The position numbers and the translations under genes are program-made. Of a stretch of 16,595 bases of DNA, positions 13,806 to 16,595 are shown piece by piece. The notes under the pieces are model-generated. The model did no database searches. It was not told the origin of the DNA and was given only the letters and a program-made list of their open reading frames with translations. This stretch comes from JBOHRE01 sp050732635 (GTDB lineage Bacteria; Gemmatimonadota; Gemmatimonadetes; Longimicrobiales; RSA9): positions 1-16,595 of the forward strand of contig JBOHRE010000075.1 of assembly GCA_050732635.1 (NCBI GenBank), written 5' to 3'. Positions within the stretch are counted from its first letter, which is position 1, and every line of letters begins with the position of its first letter.

Positions 13806-14750
13806 TTGAGGCGGAGCGGGACTCAGCGTCGGACCCGCGCGCGCAAAGCGCAAGCGACGCTGAACGGGAAGAGAGTGCGTACACCGGAGGACGTTCTCGA
13901 CGAGATGCACGCGCGCGGCGCGACCCGCTTGCGCGCCGTGCGGCTGAAGGAAAATCGAAGCACTCTGTTGTCGCTTTCGCGCGACGGTCGCACACTCCAC
14001 GCGCACCGGTGCTTCGCCGCGGCACCCGCGCACGTGCTCGACGACATCGCCGCGTGGGCCACGTTGCGGCCCCGCACGGCAGCGCACCGCGAGGTGACCC
14101 GTCGCGTGGTCTCGTGGCCGACAGCCCGGGTCGCGCTGGGCGGCCTCCGCCGGGCGGCGGCCAACGGCCGCAGCCACGCGAACGGCAACGTCCGGCGCAA
14201 CGGCAATGACCGTGGCCACGGCGACGTCCGTGGCGGCGAGGCCATAGGGCGCAACGGCAACGGCAACGGCCGCGGCCACGGCACCGGCGAGACGTTGGCG
14301 ACGCGTGCCGGCTTCAATGGCAGCGCGCAGCGCGATCGACTGCTCGAGCTGTACCGGTTCGCGAATCGCACGCGCTTCGGCGGGCGGCTTCCGGCGCGCG
14401 TGCCGATCCGTCTGAGTCGACGGATGCGCCGCTCGCACGGCCAGGTCGTGTTCCTGACGTCGCCGGACGGCAAGCGCAGCGTGATCGAGATCGCGTTGAA
14501 CGATGCGCTGATGGACCGCGGCAACGAGCGTGATCTGATGGACACGCTGTTGCACGAGATGGCGCATATCGAGGCGTTTCTGTATCACGGCCATTCGGCA
14601 CACGGGCCGGTGTGGAAGCGGATCGCGCGCCGGGTCGGCTGCGAGGACCGGGCGTGCGCGGATCGCCGGCCGCGGCGCCGTCGCAAGAAGCTGGGCGACG
14701 ACGCGTCCGAGCAGATGTGGCTGTTCGCGGGCTCGCGGCGTCGCGGTTGA
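13806..14750 (+). CDS. SprT-like zinc metalloprotease-domain protein with low-complexity linker
   Basis: A 314-residue protein. The C-terminal half is a SprT-like/Spartan-type domain: YRFANRTRFGGRLP (183-196), the zinc site HEMAH (250-254, Glu251 catalytic) and a third ligand, likely His266, in AHGPVW, then RIARRVGC. Homologues include SprT and the eukaryotic protease Spartan, which degrades DNA-bound proteins; activity here is inferred. The N-terminus (1-22) is strongly basic, and residues about 23-115 form a separate region I do not recognise. Residues 119-163 are an Asn/Gly/Arg/His-rich linker with two RNGN...RGHG units. The C-terminus is basic too (RRPRRRRKK), which would suit nucleic-acid binding. 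The start is TTG 13806, fixed by a strong ribosome-binding site. ggt follows 75 bp downstream. Confidence 0.8.
   Translation: MRRSGTQRRTRARKAQATLNGKRVRTPEDVLDEMHARGATRLRAVRLKENRSTLLSLSRDGRTLHAHRCFAAAPAHVLDDIAAWATLRPRTAAHREVTRRVVSWPTARVALGGLRRAAANGRSHANGNVRRNGNDRGHGDVRGGEAIGRNGNGNGRGHGTGETLATRAGFNGSAQRDRLLELYRFANRTRFGGRLPARVPIRLSRRMRRSHGQVVFLTSPDGKRSVIEIALNDALMDRGNERDLMDTLLHEMAHIEAFLYHGHSAHGPVWKRIARRVGCEDRACADRRPRRRRKKLGDDASEQMWLFAGSRRRG
14158..14290 (+). repeat. Asn-Gly low-complexity repeat region within the SprT-like gene
   Basis: Imperfect repeats of AACGGCAAC/GGCCACGG type encode an NG-, RG- and HG-rich stretch. Two larger units can be seen, RNGNDRGHG and RNGNGNGRGHG. The stretch is in frame and probably a flexible linker between the N-terminal region and the protease domain; such sequence is prone to length change by slippage. 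Confidence 0.75.
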
Positions 14751-14825
14751 TGGGTTAGCGTGGCGAGGTTCAGGCCGGCTGGGGAACGGGCCGGTCGAGT
14801 TCGCCTTCGAGTTTGCGCTGGTCCG

Positions 14826-16559
14826 ATGATCCGATCGCTGCTCCTGCCGCTGCTGCTCGCGGCCCTCGGCTGTGCCCAGCCCGCGCCGCCCATCGATGCA
14901 CGGCTGCTCGAGCTACGCGCCGCGGGCGAGCGGCTCGTCGCCACGGATCGGGGCGTCGTGGTTGCCGCCACCACGGCGGCCAGCGAGATCGGGGCCCGTG
15001 TGTTGGCCGGCGGCGGCAACGCGGTGGACGCCGCGATCGCGACCGGCTTCGCCCTGGCCGTCACCTATCCGACCGCCGGCAACATCGGCGGTGGCGGCTT
15101 CATGGTGATCCGCTTCCCGGATGGCAGCGCGACCGCCATCGATTTCCGGGAGAAGGCGCCACTCGCGGCACACGCGGAGATGTTCGTCGATTCGAGCGGC
15201 GAGTACTCCTCCGAGCTGCACCACAACAGTCATCTTGCTGTCGGCGTGCCGGGCACCGTCGCGGGCTTCGCCGAGGCGCACGCGCGTCATGGCCGGCTGC
15301 AATGGCCGGTGCTGGTCGAGCCCAGCGTCAGGCTGGCGCGCGCTGGCTTCGCGCTGCCGGAAGGCGTCGCCGCCTCGCTCGAGAACGTGCTGCCTCGTCT
15401 GGCCCGCTATCCGGCCAGCCTCGCGGCGTACTCGAAGCGCGGTCAGCCCTACCGCGCCGGCGAGCGCTTCCGCCAGCCGGACCTGGCGCGCACGCTCGAT
15501 CGGATCCGGCGTCAGGGCCGTGACGGCTTCTACCAGGGTGAAACCGCGCGGCTGATCGCGGCGGAGATGCGCCGGGGCGGCGGCCTGATTACGGTTGACG
15601 ACCTGGCACGCTACGAGCCGCGCATCCGCGAGCCCGTGCGCGGCACGTTCCGCGGCGTCGAGGTCATCAGCATGCCGCCGCCCAGCAGTGGCGGCGTCGC
15701 GCTGATCGAGATGCTGAACGTCCTCGAGGGCTTCGACCTCGAGGCCATGGGTCACAACAGCGCGAGCTACATCCATCACCTGGCGGAAGCGATGCGGCGC
15801 GCGTATCGCGACCGTGCCGAGTTCCTGGCGGATCCCGACTTCGTCGACGTCCCGGTCGAGCGGCTCACGAGCAAAGCGTACGCGGCCCGGCTGCGTGCCA
15901 CGATCGATCCGACCGCCGCGAGCATCTCCGTGCCCAGCGACATCGCACCCGACCACGAGAGCCTGGAGACGACACACTATTCCGTCGTGGATGAGGACGG
16001 CATGGCGGTGGCCGTGACCTATACGCTCGAGGCAGGCTATGGCTCGAAGATCGTCGTACCCGGCGCCGGCTTCCTGCTAAACAACGAGATGGGCGACTTC
16101 AACGCCCGTCCGGGACTGACGACGGAGCGCGGACTGATCGGCACGCGCCCGAACCTGGCGCGCCCGGAGCAACGCATGCTGTCGAGCATGACGCCCACGA
16201 TCCTGGCACGCGACGGCCGTCTGCTCGCCGTGGTCGGCAGCCCCGGTGGGCGCACGATCATCAACACGGTGCTGCAGATCACACTGAACCTGGTCGAGTT
16301 CGGCATGCCGCTCGACCAGGCGATCAGCGCCGCACGGTTGCACCACCAGTGGCTGCCGGACCGCCTCACGATCGAGCAGGGCGGCAGCGACGACGCGGGC
16401 GTGGCGGCACTGCGCGGGCTGGGTCACGAGGTCCGCGTCGGCGGCCGGCAGGGGCGGGTCCACGCAATCGCTCTCGATCCCCCGACCGGCCAGCGCGTCG
16501 GCATGGCCGACCCGCGCGATCCGGACGCAGCCGCCGCGACTCCTGCCGGCACGCGATGA
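14826..16559 (+). CDS. ggt: Gamma-glutamyltransferase, probable lipoprotein
   Basis: A 577-residue Ntn-hydrolase that transfers or hydrolyses the gamma-glutamyl group of glutathione and related compounds outside the cytoplasm. It aligns by eye with E. coli Ggt: AGNIGGGGFMV near the start, then the autocleavage site E-TTHYSVVD with nucleophile Thr382 (codon 15969-15971), AVAVTYTLE, FLLNNEMGDF, LSSMTPTI for the oxyanion hole, GSPGGRTII, and ARLHHQWLPD. The proenzyme would split before Thr382 into large and small subunits. The ATG at 14826 is preferred because it begins a signal peptide (MIRSLLLPLLLAALGC). Cys16 at the end suggests lipidation rather than a free periplasmic enzyme. A GTG at 14760 would add 22 residues ahead of it. 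A terminator-like hairpin follows the stop at once. Confidence 0.93.
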   Translation: MIRSLLLPLLLAALGCAQPAPPIDARLLELRAAGERLVATDRGVVVAATTAASEIGARVLAGGGNAVDAAIATGFALAVTYPTAGNIGGGGFMVIRFPDGSATAIDFREKAPLAAHAEMFVDSSGEYSSELHHNSHLAVGVPGTVAGFAEAHARHGRLQWPVLVEPSVRLARAGFALPEGVAASLENVLPRLARYPASLAAYSKRGQPYRAGERFRQPDLARTLDRIRRQGRDGFYQGETARLIAAEMRRGGGLITVDDLARYEPRIREPVRGTFRGVEVISMPPPSSGGVALIEMLNVLEGFDLEAMGHNSASYIHHLAEAMRRAYRDRAEFLADPDFVDVPVERLTSKAYAARLRATIDPTAASISVPSDIAPDHESLETTHYSVVDEDGMAVAVTYTLEAGYGSKIVVPGAGFLLNNEMGDFNARPGLTTERGLIGTRPNLARPEQRMLSSMTPTILARDGRLLAVVGSPGGRTIINTVLQITLNLVEFGMPLDQAISAARLHHQWLPDRLTIEQGGSDDAGVAALRGLGHEVRVGGRQGRVHAIALDPPTGQRVGMADPRDPDAAAATPAGTR

Positions 16560-16585
16560 GAGCCGTCCCGTTCTGGCGACGGCTC
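16560..16585 (+). terminator. Terminator-like hairpin after ggt
   Basis: GAGCCGTC (16560-16567) and GACGGCTC (16578-16585) form a perfect 8-bp stem with a 10-nt loop, beginning one base after the ggt stop. The ten bases left in the window show no T-run, so whether it is a full intrinsic terminator cannot be judged. Confidence 0.5.
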
Positions 16586-16595
16586 GGCCTCACGC

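Noticed and set aside
14158..14290. CRISPR-like repeats
   Set aside because: The repeats are short, irregular and in frame, encode an Asn-Gly linker, and have no regular spacers or cas genes.

Overview
The window is very GC-rich (roughly 70% by eye), densely coded on both strands, and shows no tRNA, rRNA, CRISPR array, integrase or transposase. An outer-membrane beta-barrel protein and three lipoprotein-type signal peptides point to a diderm (Gram-negative) bacterium. The style of the beta-barrel protein, the TPR protein and the small 4-TM protein reminds me of Gemmatimonadota. That assignment is tentative and rests on general resemblance only.

Layout. (1) 2-2270, plus strand: the 3' part of a TPR-type protein, overlapped by a polytopic membrane protein that looks like a GT-C glycosyltransferase. 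(2) 2363-2758, minus: a LytTR DNA-binding domain with no receiver domain. (3) 3007-3549, plus: DNA-3-methyladenine glycosylase I (tag). (4) 9092 down to 3588, minus: a tightly packed four-gene run of beta-barrel protein, lipoprotein, malto-oligosyltrehalose trehalohydrolase (treZ) and GH133-type glycogen debranching enzyme. (5) 9277-9780, plus: a lipoprotein with an NTF2-like/lumazine-binding-like fold. (6) 12034 down to 9777, minus: an SDR oxidoreductase and a flavin-containing monooxygenase (FMO) joined by an ATGA overlap. (7) 12110 to about 12506, plus: a small 4-TM protein whose frame has no proper stop, followed by a 292-bp gap. (8) 13785 down to 12799, minus: an ornithine cyclodeaminase/mu-crystallin family protein. 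(9) 13806-14750 and 14826-16559, plus: a SprT-like metalloprotease, then a gamma-glutamyltransferase (ggt) that looks like a lipoprotein, ending in a terminator-like hairpin.

How the genes may work together. The debranching enzyme would release linear maltodextrin from glycogen, and TreZ would release trehalose from the malto-oligosyltrehalose made by TreY. TreY is not in the window. The two envelope genes at the head of this run are unusual partners and are the most interesting gene-context observation. The SDR and FMO could act in sequence on an alcohol/ketone or similar substrate, but no substrate can be named.

The clearest unexplained non-coding structure is a 73-bp imperfect inverted repeat at 12659-12731. 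It lies between the 3' ends of two convergent genes, and each arm carries its own perfect GTACA-n3-TGTAC dyad.
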